Origin: Heterodera schachtii
Taxonomy: Eukaryota > Nematoda > Chromadorea > Rhabditida > Heteroderidae
DNA: 64,000 bases
Direction of reading: 5' to 3'
NCBI GenBank assembly: GCA_023374025.1
Contig: SIJG01000052.1
Coordinates: 587,029-651,028, forward strand
Shown: one piece after another, positions 22,501 to 33,930 of the stretch
How positions within the stretch are numbered: position 1 is the stretch's first letter
Layout: each line of letters begins with the position of its first letter
Notes under the pieces: model-generated
What the model was told of the DNA's origin: nothing
Databases searched by the model: none
The model's input: the letters and a program-made list of their open reading frames with translations, nothing else
Translations under genes and position numbers: made by a program

Positions 22501-24038
22501 GCCGTGGAGTTGAAGTATCTGCGCAGGATGCTGGAGGGGTACCAGCATTTTCTGTCCTTGCGAAAGGCCAGTTACACCCTCGTGGATGGTTTTCCGCTCA
22601 GTCGCCGTGACAATGAAGACTGTCCCCAGAGCAACTTTGGCACCTCCAAAAAGATTTGCAAAATTGAGGTTGAGAGGCACACTTTAGTAGTCATAATTGG
22701 AACTTGTCCAGGCAAGTCTGATCATGGACATTGTGGAGAATTTCTTCCACCCATTCGGACAATTACCAGCGGAAGATAAGGCACAGAAGGAAAAGCGACG
22801 ATTCACTGAACCATTTGCATTCAGCGCAAAATGTTCGACACTTTCTACTGCTTGTTTTCAAATGCCGAACACGCGTTTCGGACCTATAAAATGTTTGGAG
22901 CTGAAGACGATCGTTTGCTGATGCCGGACGGAGTGGGACGGCACGGCTTACATTCAATTTGAAGCCCTTTTTAGGGTTATGTTCGCCTGAGCGAATTGCA
23001 AAAGTTTTATGAGAACAACACTTTGGTCAGAGGGGACCCCTCTCAAGTGGCCAAGTGGGTTTTCCTGCTCAAATTCCTTGCCTGAAAATGGGCCTTTTCG
23101 GTTTTAAATGGGTCGGCACTCTCTGCCCATCTTCCGTTCCTTTTGATGATTCGGTTCGCCAGGATCTTCGAAAATGCCATGCATTACTTGGTGAAGACTG
23201 TGGTGGCACATATGCGGCACATTGGGCTGACTGAGACGGAACTCATTGCTTTGTTTGGCATTTTTATTTGGTCGGATTGTGCGTTTGTTTTTAAACGACC
23301 CAACGAAAAGCAATTAGAGCTTTTAGCGGAAGAAATCAGCCGAGAATCTCTCCAAATGGCGCTTCAAGTGCGTAATGACATCATCGTGGACTTGCACATG
23401 CATTACCGAAGCCAGGGGTTGTCTGAGGCTGAAGTGACGCTGAAGACGTAGGTCACAAAGACGCCAATCAATTAGCGTACTAATTACCCCCCCCCCCCGT
23501 CCCCTTTTAGGGCGAATGTTTTTCTGCTGATCCCCAAATTGGAGGTAACAAACAAACCGACAAAATCACTTTTGCTTTGCTTTTCCCTTCTCACTTTCTT
23601 TTTTTGCTTCTCTTTCCTTTTTTGCTTTTGCTTCCTTTTGCTTTCTTGCCTTATTTGCAACAGAATTCAGTGAGATTTCTCCGGGAGGACTTTAATATCG
23701 CCTCAATTTTTGGAATGGTCAATAACAGCGACGGGGACAATGCCGGAGGAGGAGGAGAAGACTGCAAAAGAGGAAGAGGCGGGCGGAAGAGGAAGAAGAA
23801 GTCTGGCGGAAATTGGACAGAGTCAGAAACAATTGATGAAGGAAGAGAAGGAGGAGGAGGAGGAAGAGAGGCAGAGGAAAGGAGGAAAATGAGAAGAGGA
23901 AAAGAAGGAAAGGAGGAAAAGGGGAAGAAAGGAAGGAGAGAGACCAGCAAAGGAGGAAAGGGGAAGAGAGAGGCAAGGGAAAGGAGGAAAAAGGGAAGAG
24001 TTAGAGAGGGAGATAAGGAAAGGGGAAACGAGAGGTAA
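19562..24038 (+). CDS. Nuclear hormone receptor (nematode HNF4-derived type)
   Basis: Thirteen exons join in phase: 19562-19670, 21546-21631, 21675-21702, 21747-21811, 21855-22069, 22132-22345, 22411-22668, 22712-22780, 22825-22932, 22975-23054, 23163-23447, 23511-23544 and 23664-24038 (641 residues). Finger 1 is CVVCGDESDGLHFGRFTCRA with CAAFFRRT, the nematode-type P box; finger 2 is CEVDKAARNMCRACRYQKCL. A Ser-rich hinge follows, then the ligand-binding domain: ELKYLRRMLEGYQHFL, FDTFYCLFSNAEHAFRTYKM, MRHIGLTETELIALFGIFIW and FLREDFNIASIFGMV. It is a DNA-binding transcription factor; ligand and targets are unknown. Finger 1 is split by a 1.9 kb minisatellite intron. Exon 8 ends in a GC donor (22781). 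The GA-rich tail after residue ~560 may be low-complexity read-through. Two further terminal exons lie downstream. Confidence 0.9.
19752..21475. repeat. Pyrimidine-rich minisatellite in receptor intron 1
   Basis: Units of about 48 to 75 bases alternate: cgtctttcttcgggagttcg tctcccctccccctctcgcc followed by one or two cctccctcccc(ctctcgcc) blocks. More than 25 copies, very uniform, with a few indels. Because stop codons are absent, five long open frames cross it on both strands; they are artefacts of the repeat. Confidence 0.95.
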
Positions 24039-24144
24039 GGGAAAGGAGGAAAAGGGAAGAGAGAGAGAGAGAGGGAGATAAGGAAAGGAGGAAAGGGGAA
24101 GAAAGAGGCAAGGGAAAGGAGGAAAAAGGGAAGAGTTAGAGAGG

Positions 24145-24211
<67 letters not shown>
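23860..24211 (+). repeat. GA-rich tract and (GA)n microsatellite
   Basis: Purine-rich sequence leads into an uninterrupted (GA)n run at about 24144-24208. The first part overlaps the last receptor exon as modelled. Confidence 0.85.
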
Positions 24212-24213
<2 letters not shown>

Positions 24214-24239
24214 AAGGAGCAGAAGGTGAATACAGCGAC

Positions 24240-25056
24240 AATCAGCAGGAGCCACGCTTTTTAACTATTTTGTTATTGCTTTGGCTATCAATTTGTTCTA
24301 TGCCTTTTCTTGCTTTATTTTTGCAATGATTCGGCTTTTCTGTTAACGGCGATTGCGCATTCAAAAACCAAAAAAATTATCAATTACAAAAAAGCGAGCG
24401 ACCCACAGCAATTTTCTCGTGAATAAAAACGAGACGAAAAGCATAATTAGGTACGAAATAATTAGCCGAAACGAACATTTTTTTAAAAACCGAAAACGAA
24501 ACCCAATAATTAGAATTAATTTTATTAGAAAGAAATAAAAATGAAAATTTTCAAGTTAAAATTTCAACAATTATAAAAGTCATAATAATATAGGGACTGG
24601 ATTTATATGAACAAAAACGATGAAATATGTGTAAAAATGACCAAATATGGACAAATTCCATTAGGAAAAAACTAATTGTTTAACGAAAATTCATTTTAAA
24701 TAGGAATTTTAAATATAAAATGTTTGTAGTTTAGATTTTTTTTAGAAATTTGGTCTTTTTTTTGAGGGGGGGGGGGGGTTTATTTGTATATTTTTCATAA
24801 TAGAGCCAAAGTATTAAACCTGAGTTACTGTAAATTTAAAAGCATCATTGGAAGCCGTTTTTTTTTTGCATATTAATGTAGAATTGTTGCTCTGAGAATG
24901 TTCGGTGGCACCAAATGGTGCCAGTGGAAAAAATTATGAAAAAGAAATGATTTGTTAATAATAGATTTTGTAAATGATTTCAATTTTGGAGCATTGTTTT
25001 GAAAATTCTTTCTTATAAAGATAACGTTACCATAATAACATTAACCAAACCTTCAG
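24240..25056. other. AT-rich interval before alternative receptor exons
   Basis: No gene-like open frame. A G run stands at 24767-24778. If the downstream exons are used, this is intron. Confidence 0.45.
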
Positions 25057-25164
25057 TTTTCGGTGAAACTAATGACGGAAAATTTTTGCATTTCGGAGCT
25101 GTTTAATCTGATGAATTTGGGTGGAAATGCGTGCAAAGGCAACGGATGTGCTTTGCTGAAGTGA
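25057..25164 (+). CDS. Candidate alternative terminal exon A of the nuclear receptor
   Basis: The exon follows a good acceptor (aaaccttcag) and opens in phase 0, the phase in which receptor exon 12 ends. It encodes 35 residues to TGA. The first 21 residues, starting FSVKLMTENFCISELFNLMN, align with the beginning of exon 13 (NSVRFLREDFNIASIFGMVN), which is the last part of the ligand-binding domain. The tail is short and Gly/Cys-containing. It could instead be a remnant of a duplicated receptor gene, but no other receptor exon is seen around it. Confidence 0.6.
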   Translation, partial: FSVKLMTENFCISELFNLMNLGGNACKGNGCALLK

Positions 25165-25563
25165 CTGACAATGAAAAGGAAATGGGGAGTGATCACTGAT
25201 CAGAGTTCATAGGTCACCGACGGACAAACGCCGAAGGGATCGTTTCAATGCCATTCATTTGCTTACCTTAGCCGACATTCTCTGTTTTTTTACTTCCCTC
25301 GGAGAAAATTTAAAAAATTTCATCTGTAATAGTGAAATATCAATCAAGTTTTTGTTTTTTGTTTTGTGATTGAATTGTTTTGTTTTTGAAAAAATTTCCA
25401 TGAAAGGTCCAATCGCATTTTATGAGCCCAATAAAAGCGAAATTCGCAATACTTTCCTTTGCCTGGCTTTTATTTTAAGCCGAATTAGTATAAAATAAAT
25501 TTAATTGTTGGAATTTCGGGAGATTAAATTAGTTTCATAATCTGATCAGAGGCCTTCTTTTAG

Positions 25564-25722
25564 CGTGCCGTTCGTCTCTTTCGTGAAGACTTTCACGTTG
25601 CTTCCGTCTTCAATATGATCAGCGGTTGTCTGATTCCACCGGCACCAAAAAGTTCAAATTCGGTGGATGAAAACAAAGACAACGACGGACAGAACAACGC
25701 TTTTCTATCCAAATGTTGTTGA
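25564..25722 (+). CDS. Candidate alternative terminal exon B of the nuclear receptor
   Basis: The exon follows the acceptor cttcttttag and opens in phase 0. It encodes 52 residues to TGA. It begins RAVRLFREDFHVASVFNMIS, aligned with the start of exon 13 and of exon A, and continues with a Pro/Ser/Asn-rich tail ending SKCC. Conservation of REDF..AS.F is strong. Spliced from exon 12 it would give a receptor differing only in the final helices and tail. Confidence 0.65.
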   Translation, partial: RAVRLFREDFHVASVFNMISGCLIPPAPKSSNSVDENKDNDGQNNAFLSKCC

Positions 25723-26908
25723 TCGTGCTGAGACAAAAGTACGAAAAGTGCAAGTGATCGAAGTAAAAGCAAAATAATTATTTTAAAATTATTTAAATTT
25801 AAATACATAAAAATAAAATATCACAGATTTTTTATATGGTTATTATAAAGTTTTACTTATGTAGCGATTAAAAAATATTTAAATGAATTCTTTACATGAA
25901 TGAAAGATTTTTATATTTTTATGTCATATTAATTTACTTTTTCTGTTTATAATTATTTCTTGTGTAGCCAATATAATATATATTAGCAAATTAAATTTTA
26001 AATAATATTATTAATAAATTTAAATTAAATAATTATTTTGCCCTTCCTTTGATCACTTGCACTTTTCCGCACTTCTTCATACCACCCACCGTTGTTGATG
26101 ATGAGAAGAGACAAATGAAAATGGGAAAATGGAAGGTGTGTGGTCAATTCTGATTGTGAAAAGTTAAATACTTTCTTAGAAATTATTCAGAACCGTTACA
26201 ATTCAACAAAATTTAAAAGAATTATTTCTCCAACTAATTAATTAAAGTAAAATTGTTTTCTAATAAAATAAAAGTGCATCAAAGCAAAAAAGTATTAGAA
26301 AAAACAATAAAAATGAAAAAATTCATGACAATTTTATAGGCTGACTTTCGAAAAAAGCTTTTTTTTTTTTTGGAAAATTTAAATTTGCTGATCCATCCTT
26401 CAATGAATTTTGCATCAATTTAATTTATTTTGAGTTCGGGCTTAACCCTGGCCATAATCAAGAGAAATCAAGCTTATATTTATAATGATAACTTTATTTT
26501 TATTTATTTTTTCTTTTGTCATTTCACATTTTTGCGTATTATTAAATTTTTATTATGATCCCAGATTTGTACGAGTTCGACAGATTTTAAAGTGCCAAAT
26601 TCTCTCCCTGACTTTCGGCTGGTGCTTTTTTTTTGCCTGACTTTTTCGATCGATGGCTCTCATAATTAAAAAGAAATGCAAAATATTTACATTCGAAACA
26701 GTGTATTCATTCAGCAGTTTATTATGCACTGATAATTGTAAGCTCATTCATTCGGAATGTGTTGGCAAAAATGGGAGGGGAAACAAAAAAAAAAAGGAGG
26801 AATTTGGGGGGGGGGGAGGGGGCGGGGAAAAGCACGACGTATCGACAGAATAAGGATTGATTCAATCCGACTTTGGGTTATGCGCAGTCCCACGACAACG
26901 TGGAAATC
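25723..26908. other. AT-rich intergenic interval
   Basis: The interval between convergent receptor and HAD genes. There is a poly-T tract near 26356 and a G run at 26808-26826. No gene is recognised. Confidence 0.45.
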
Positions 26909-28147
26909 TCAGCCAATCAGAGGAAGAAGGTCTCCAACATGTTCAACCTAAATAGCAAAAGAATCAAACAAAAGATGTGTTATGGCACAACCAAATGGTC
27001 AGCTTCGTTCAGTTCTTTGTGTTCTCCAATCCCCGATAGAACACCAACGATTGAGCCGAGTTTGGCAGACCGTCCCATTCCCAAATCGGCAGGAGTGTCG
27101 CCGATTACCATGGCATTCTGAAGAGGAGAAGCAACATTAACGATGTGCCATCAAAGGGCATTCGACCTTAGGGTCCACTCCCAATTGACGGCAGATGAAC
27201 AGAGCATTGTCCGGCTGGGGTTTCGGCACTGATCCTTTGTCGTCACCACAAACGATCAAATCCACGAATTGTTCGACTTTTAGAGTCTTCAAAACTCGCG
27301 TCGTTCCCGCCCGACTGTCCGCTGTGCAAATGGCAATCTGTGGGTGAACAAACAGTCACATTCAGTGCGAATGTTGCCAATCACTTTGATGCCAAGCTCC
27401 TTCAGCCTTGCAAACAGTCCTTCCAAGTCGTGCAATTGACGCACCGTTCTTTCTGCGAATGGAACTTCCGAAGTTCCGTGGATGGCTTTTTCCACGACGT
27501 TCAGTGACTCGCCCCTTTCGAGACCGTTTTGAACCAATAGGTGGACAACTCGGTCCCGAATTTGGCGCATCGTTCCCTCAGCGAGAAGACCACGCTTTAC
27601 CTAATTACGCGAAAATTTATGAGTGTGGCTAACAATGAGAAGGAAGACGACCTTTTTGAGAACCGGACAAAAGCCGAGAGCATGGAACACCTTCGGGGCA
27701 ATGCCATCGATGCCCGCCTCCTCCACTCTGAAAAAAGGTTCGTTTTGTCGTGCCGTTCACTTTGCCCGGGTCTCACTTTTCGGCAAAGCTTCGCACCCAC
27801 GGGACCCACAGAGAATGAAAACAGATCAGAGTGCCGTCCTTGTCGAAGATGACCAGCTGAGGCCGCGGGTGGTGGTAACGCCGGGCCCGCGAATTTGTCT
27901 TATTATTAGCCGACAAAACACAGCGCAATTTCGGAGAATGGGAAGAAGGGAATTCGGAATCGAAGACACGCGCATGGGAAGAAGCGGAATTGGGACGGAA
28001 GGGCAAAGGCCAAAGGGGAGAAACTGCTGAAAGAAAGCGAACGGATAAATGAGAGCCCTCAGCGGAAGAGGAAGTCTTACTGAGAAAGGAAGGAGCCAAA
28101 AGTGATTGACGAAAAGGCATTCTTCCGCCGATGAATTTGCCAGCCAT
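26909..28147 (-). CDS. HAD-superfamily phosphatase (phosphoglycolate-phosphatase-like)
   Basis: Six exons join in phase: 27777-28147, 27652-27727, 27385-27600, 27167-27337, 26992-27117 and 26909-26947 (332 residues). All four HAD motifs are present: I, LVIFDKDGTLI with both aspartates; II, KIAICTADSRAGTTRVL; III, the lysine in GSVPKPQP; IV, MVIGDTPADLGMG. The helical cap lies between I and II (HSLWVPWVRSFAEK to LHDLEGLFARLKELG). The fold hydrolyses phosphomonoesters, with D of motif I as nucleophile; the substrate is not evident. About 80 residues precede motif I, rich in Ser, Arg and Pro and poor in acid, which may be a mitochondrial leader. The start is the first ATG in frame after an upstream polypurine stretch. 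The next genes are far away and unrelated. Confidence 0.85.
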
Positions 28148-28159
28148 TTTCAATTTATG

Positions 28160-28901
28160 AAGTGCAAAAAATAAAAGAAAAGGCAAAAATAAAAAAAAGA
28201 ATCAGGCGATTAAGCCAAGTTTATGCAAAAAATATGAATGTCAAAAAGCACTACGAAAAGGAGTATTTAAAGGGCAAACAAAAAAAGAGGGACAAAATGG
28301 GGGGGGGGGGTAAAGCAAAGGACGAGCTGAGACAAAAAGGAGGGGGCGGTTGGATTTGTCAGAGAGATTGACGAACAGAAAAATAAATAAATGTTTCCGA
28401 TTGGGAAATTTCCCATTGGGGGGACAGAATGGGCAAAGGTAAAAGGTAAAAGTGAAGGACAAATGGGAAAAGAGCGAAGGAAAGAAAAAGGCAGAGAAAA
28501 GAGAAACGATGACGAAGAAAAATTGGAAGAAAACCCCGAAAAAGTTGGAGAAAAAAGGGAAGGGAAGGAAAGGAAAAAAAGAGAGGGGGGGGGGGGGGGG
28601 AAGGGGGAAAAAAGGAAGAGAAAATGAAAATGAATTTGGAATTCAGCAAATGCAAAATTAAAAAAAAAATTATGGAAAATGAAACGAAAAAAGAGAGAAT
28701 GGAAATGTGAAGAACAAATTTATTTGATTTCTCACTCTGAAGGAATACACATAGCTTTTGCTTTGAAATGGCTTCACATTTTATTCACGTGTTAAAATAA
28801 AAAGAAAAGAGAGCGAAAGAAATGGAGAGGAAAAGAAAGAGAAAAAGAAGAAAGAGATAGAGATAGAGAAGGAAAGGAGGAAAAGGGGAAAAGGAAGAGG
28901 A

Positions 28902-28958
<57 letters not shown>

Positions 28959-29287
28959 AGGGAACAAACAAAAAGAGAGGGAGAGAAGGAAAGGAGAGAG
29001 ACAGAGACTTGGATTAGCAAAACAAAAAAGCCTAAGTGAAAGAGCGAGAGCAATCGGAAAGAGCAATTGTGGATGATGAGAAAGCAAAAGCCCCCCCCCC
29101 CCCCCTCCCCTCTTCTTTTCGTTGGCTTTCATTTTGGTCTTTTACCCAATTCACAATTTTCTTCGGCGCTGGGAAGAAGGGGATGAGATGAGAAATAGGA
29201 CCAAAGAATGAGAGACCAGCAAAGAAAAACAGAAAAGGGAGAACGAACGACGATGAGAAAAAGCAGAGAAAAAACGGAGGAGGGGAT
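28160..29287. repeat. Purine-rich low-complexity interval with (GA)n
   Basis: A/G-rich sequence with a G run at 28299-28310, one at 28586-28600, and (GA)n at about 28906-28954. Long open frames here on both strands (about 60-115 residues) are composed of Lys/Glu/Gly or Ser/Leu/Phe only and are not considered genes. Confidence 0.75.
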
Positions 29288-31212
29288 AGAGAGAGTAAAG
29301 CAGAGAAAAAGCGGACGAGGGGGGGGGAGAGGGAGTTAAAGTAGAGAAAAAACGGACGAAGGGTGGGGGGAGAGGGAGTTAAAGCAGAGAAAAAACGGAC
29401 GAAGGGTGGGGGGAGAGGGAGTTAAAGCAGAGAAAAGCGGACGAAGGGGGGGGGGGGGGAGAGGGAGTTAAAGCAGAGAAAAAGCGGAGGGAAGGGGGGG
29501 GGAGAGGGAGTTAAAGCAGAGAAAAAGCGGACGAAGGGTGGGGGGAGAGGGAGTTAAAGCAGAGAAAAACGGACGAAGGGTGGGGGGAGAGGGAGTTAAG
29601 CAGAGAAAAGCGGACGAAGGGGGGGGGGGAGAGGGAGTTAAAGCAGAGAAAAGCGAACGAAGGGGGGGGGGGGAGAGGGAGTTAAAGCAGAGAAAAGCGG
29701 ACGAAGGGTGGGGGGAGAGGGAGTTAAAGCAGAGAAAAGCGAACGAAGGGGGGGGGGGAGAGGGAGTTAAAGCAGAGAAAAGCGGACGAAGGGGGGGGGG
29801 GGAGAGGGAGTTAAAGCAGAGAAAAAGCGGACGAAGGGTGGGGGGAGAGGGAGTTAAAGCAGAGAAAAGCGGACGAAGGGGGGGGGAGAGGGAGTTAAAG
29901 CAGAGAAAAGCGGACGAAGGGGGGGGGAGAGGGAGTTAAAGCAGAGAAAAGCGGACGAAGGGGGGGGGGGAGAGGGAGTTAAAGCAGAGAAAAGCGGACG
30001 AAGGGGGGGGGGAGAGGGAGTTAAAGCAGAGAAAAAGCGGAGGGAAGGGTGGGGGGAGAGGGAGTTAAAGCAGAGAAAAAGCGGACGAAGGGTGGGGGGA
30101 GAGGGAGTTAAAGCAGAGAAAAACGGACGAAGGGTGGGGGGAGAGGGAGTTAAAGCAGAGAAAAGCGGACGAAGGGGGGGGGGGAGAGGGAGTTAAAGCA
30201 GAGAAAAGCGAACGAAGGGGGGGGGGGGGGGAGTTAAAGCAGAGAAAAGCGGACGAAGGGTGGGGGGAGAGGGAGTTAAAGCAGAGAAAAGCGAACGAAG
30301 GGGGGGGGGAGAGGGAGTTAAAGCAGAGAAAAGCGGACGAAGGGGGGGGGGGGAGAGGGAGTTAAAGCAGAGAAAAAGCGGACGAAGGGGGGGGGGGGGA
30401 GGGAGTTAAAGCAGAGAAAAGCGGACGAAGGGGGGGGAGAGGGAGTTAAAGCAGAGAAAAGCGGACGAGGGGGGGGGGGGGGGGAGGTAAAGCAGAGAAA
30501 AGCGGACGAAGGGGGGGGGGGAGAGGGAGTTAAAGCAGAGAAAAGCGGACGAAGGGGGGGGGAGAGGGAGTTAAAGCAGAGAAAAAGCGGAGGGAAGGGT
30601 GGGGGGAGAGGGAGTTAAAGCAGAGAAAAGCGGACGAAGGGGGGGGGGGGAGAGGGAGTTAAAGCAGAGAAAAGCGGACGAAAGGGGGGGGGGAGAGGGA
30701 GTTAAAGCAGAGAAAAAACGGACGAAGGGTGGGGGGAGAGGGAGTTAAAGCAGAGAAAAGCGGACGAAGGGGGGGGGAGAGGGAGTTAAAGCAGAGAAAA
30801 GCGGACGAAAGGGGGGGGGAGAGGGAGTTAAAGCAGAGAAAGCGGACGAAAGGGGGGGGGAGAGGGAGTTAAAGCAGAGAAAAGCGGACGAAGGAGGGGG
30901 GGGAGAGGGAGTTAAAGCAGAGAAAAAGCGGAGGGAAGGGTGGGGGGAGAGGGAGTTAAAGCAGAGAAAAAGCGGACGAAGGGTGGGGGGAGAGGGAGTT
31001 AAAGCAGAGAAAAAACGGACGAAGGGTGGGGGGAGAGGGAGTTAAAGCAGAGAAAAGCGGACGAAGGGGGGGGGAGAGGGAGTTAAAGCAGAGAAAAAGC
31101 GGACGAAGGGGGGGGGGGGAGAGGGAGTTAAAGCAGAGAAAAGCGAACGAAGGGGGGGGGAGAGGGAGTTAAAGCAGAGAAAAAGCGGACGAGGGGTGGA
31201 GAGGGAGTTAAA
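29288..31212. repeat. G-run minisatellite, unit ~42-46 bases
   Basis: More than 40 head-to-tail copies of gagagggagttaaagcagag, aaaagcggacgaag and then a run of 6 to 16 G, sometimes interrupted as gggtgggggg. The A and G run lengths differ from copy to copy; some copies read gcggaggg in place of gcggacg. It lies upstream (5') of the HAD gene. Confidence 0.96.
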
Positions 31213-31649
31213 GGAATGAAATGAAAGAGAGGCAAAGCGAAGGGAGAAAATGGCAAAGATTGGAAACGGAAGCACAACAGAAGAAAAAGACTGGACACTT
31301 CAGCAAATCTTCAACAACCTACACTTTTTCATGACATTTTCAAAAATTCTACATAAGCAAAGAAATTTTTTATTCGAATGTTTAAAGTGAGTGGTCAAAA
31401 ATAGTCGAAAATGAAAAGTTTACATACCAACAGCAGAAGGATGTTCCGGACATTCCGAATTCCGAGTCCGAAAGCCATTTCCGAGTCCAATGGACCTTCG
31501 GTGCTCACAAAGGCACCTTTGAGAGCAGATTAAGTCCCCCCCCGGGGGTGATTCTTTACTTTCATTTTGAATTTTTCTTTGTCTTTCATTATCAAAGTAA
31601 TTGTCATCATTTGTCCATTAATATTTCAATTTCTTTTGATGTTTTCCGT
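31213..31649. other. Interval 3' of the Cys-rich protein gene
   Basis: AT-rich with a poly-C run at 31534. No gene is recognised. Confidence 0.4.
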
Positions 31650-32082
31650 CTATTCCTCCAATTTGTCCGCTCTCTGAAGACGCGCTAGCGCAAGGCGTTT
31701 GCGGCGTTTTCCGTAGCCCCCACAACAGCCGCCGCATCCGAAACAGCAGCAAGGCGGGGGCGGAGGGGGCGGCGGAGGCGCTTTACGGAGACAGGGAAAA
31801 TGAAAGGCGTAAATGAAAATTTAATTAATGATTTATGGCCATTAAATTGGCACTTATGCTGATGAATTAATGCCTCTGTAAATGATCGCTTTACTCACCA
31901 CAACAACAAATTGGGGGAGGCTAAACGGTGGGAGAGAAATGAAATTAAATGGAATTTATACAGTAAAAACTCACGCAACAGCAGCAACAGCCACCGCCGC
32001 CACCGCCAAAGAGAAAGGCATCGAAAGCATTTGGCAGAACGAGGAAAAGCAGAGAAAGTAAAGCCAAGGGAAAAGAACGCAT
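31650..32082 (-). CDS. Small secreted Cys/Pro/Gly-rich protein
   Basis: Three small exons join in phase: 31975-32082, 31899-31920 and 31650-31780, giving 86 residues. A clear signal peptide (MRSFPLALLSLLFLVLPNAF) is followed by FLFGGGGGG and a run of five cysteines, PPPICCC, a nine-proline run, CCCFGCGGCCGGYG, and a basic-acidic tail (KRRKRLALARLQRADKLEE). Donors are gtgagt-like and acceptors tttag and aaag. The protein is presumably exported; the function is unknown. Gly/Cys/Pro-rich secreted peptides occur in nematode cuticle- and matrix-type families, but I cannot assign this one. KRRKR could be a dibasic processing site (inference). It lies between two G-rich minisatellites. Confidence 0.72.
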
Positions 32083-32159
32083 TTGCAATACCAAAGGGCA
32101 ATCGGCGGAACAGAAAGAAGGAGACACTGACAAAAGAGAGGATTAAGCAAATGCAAAAA

Positions 32160-33930
32160 AAGGAGGGGGGGGGGGGGAGGCGGAGGGAATTCGGACGGAG
32201 GGGGGGGGGAATTCCAACGGAGGAGGAAGGAATTCGAACGGGGCGGGGAATTCGAACGGAGGGGGGGGGGGGGGAGGAATTCGAACGGAGCGGGGGGAAC
32301 TCGAACGGAGGGGGGAAGGAATTCGAACGGAGGGCGGGGAGGGAATTCGAACGGAGGGGGGGGGGAGGGAATTCGAACGGAGGGGGGGGAGGGGGAACTT
32401 CGAACGGAGGGGGGGGGGGAATTCGGACGGAGGGGGGGGGGGAGGGAATTAGAACGGAGGGCGGGGAGGGAATTCGAACGGAGGGGTGGGGGGGAGGGAA
32501 TTCGAACGGAGCGGGGGGAACTCGAACGGAGGGGGGAAGGAATTCGAACGGAGGGCGGGGAGGGAATTCGAACGGAGGGGGGGGGGGGGAATTCGAACGG
32601 AGGGGGGGGAGGGGGAACTTCGAACGGAGGGGGGGGGAATTCGGACGGAGGGGGGGGGGGGAGGGAATTCGAACGGAGGGCGGGGAGGGAATTCGAACGG
32701 AGGGGGGAGGGATGAACTTCGAACGGAGGGGGCGGGGAATTCGGAAGGAGGGGGGGGAGGGAATTCGAACGGAGAGGGGTGGTGGGGAGGGAATTCGAAC
32801 GGAGCGGGGGGAACTCGAACGGAAGGGGGGAAGGAATCGAACGGAGGGCGGAGGCGGGAAGTTCGAAACGGAGGGGGGGGGGGAGGGAATTCGAACGGAG
32901 GGGGGGAGGGGGAACCTTGACAGGGGGTGGGGAATTCGGACGGAGGGGGGGGGGCAGGAATTCGAACGGGAGGGCGGGGAGGGAATTCGAACGAAGAGGG
33001 GGAGGGGGGTAACTTCGAACGGAGGGGAGAGGGGGGGGGAATTCGAACGGAGGGGGGGGGAATTTGAACGGGAGGGGGGGGGGGAGGGCAATTCGAACGG
33101 AGGTGGGGAGGGGGAACTTCGAACGGAGGGGGGAGGGATTTCGAACGGAGCGGGGGGGGGGGAGCAGCGAATTCGGACGGAGGTGGGGGGGAGGGGAATT
33201 CGCACGGAGGGGGGAGGGGGAACTTCGAACGGAGGGGAGGGGGGGGGGAATTCGAACGGAGGGGGGGGGGGAATTTGAACGGAGGGGGGGGGAGGGAATT
33301 CGAACGGAGGGGGGAGGGGGAACTTCGAACGGAGGGGAGGGGGGGGGGGGAATTCGAACGGAGGGGGGGGGGGGAATTTGAACGGAGGGGGGGGGGGGGG
33401 AATTCGAACGGAGGGGGGAGGGGGAACTTCGAACGGAGGGGAGGGGGGGGGAATTCGAACGGAGGGGGGGGGGGGGAATTCGAACGGAGGGGGCGGGGAG
33501 GGAATTCGAACGGAGGGGGGAGGGGGAACTTCGAACGGAGGGGAGGGGGGGGGGGGGAATTCGAACGGAGGGGGGGGGGGAATTTGAAGGGAGGGGGGGG
33601 GGGGGAATTCGGACGGGGGGTGGAGGGGGAACTTCGAACGGAGGGGAGGGGGGGGGAATTCGAACGGAGGGGGGGGGAATTTGAACGGAGGGGGGGGGGA
33701 GGGAATTCGAACGGAGGGGGGAGGGGGAACTTCGAACGGAGGGGAGGGGGGGGGAATTCGAACGGAGGGGGGGGGGGGGGAATTTGAACGGAGGGGGGGG
33801 GAGGGAATTCGAACGGAGGGGGGGAGGGGGAACTTCGAACGGAGGGGGGAGGGAATTCGAACGGAGCGGGGGGGGGGGGGAGAGCGAATTCGGACGGAGG
33901 GGGGGGGGGGGGAGGGAATTCGGACGACTG
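32160..33930. repeat. G-run minisatellite with aattcgaacgga core
   Basis: Around 60 copies of a short unit, aattcgaacggagg plus a G run of variable length, alternating with aacttcgaacgga variants and a higher-order pattern of 3-4 units. EcoRI sites (gaattc) recur. Six long open frames cross it on both strands and are artefacts of the repeat. Confidence 0.96.

Noticed and set aside
23651..24241. Minus-strand Ser/Leu/Pro/Phe-rich open frame of 196 residues
   Set aside because: It is the complement of the GA-rich tract and microsatellite and has no protein-like composition.
29288..31212. Possible CRISPR array
   Set aside because: Units are head-to-tail with no unique spacers, G runs vary, and the genome is eukaryotic.
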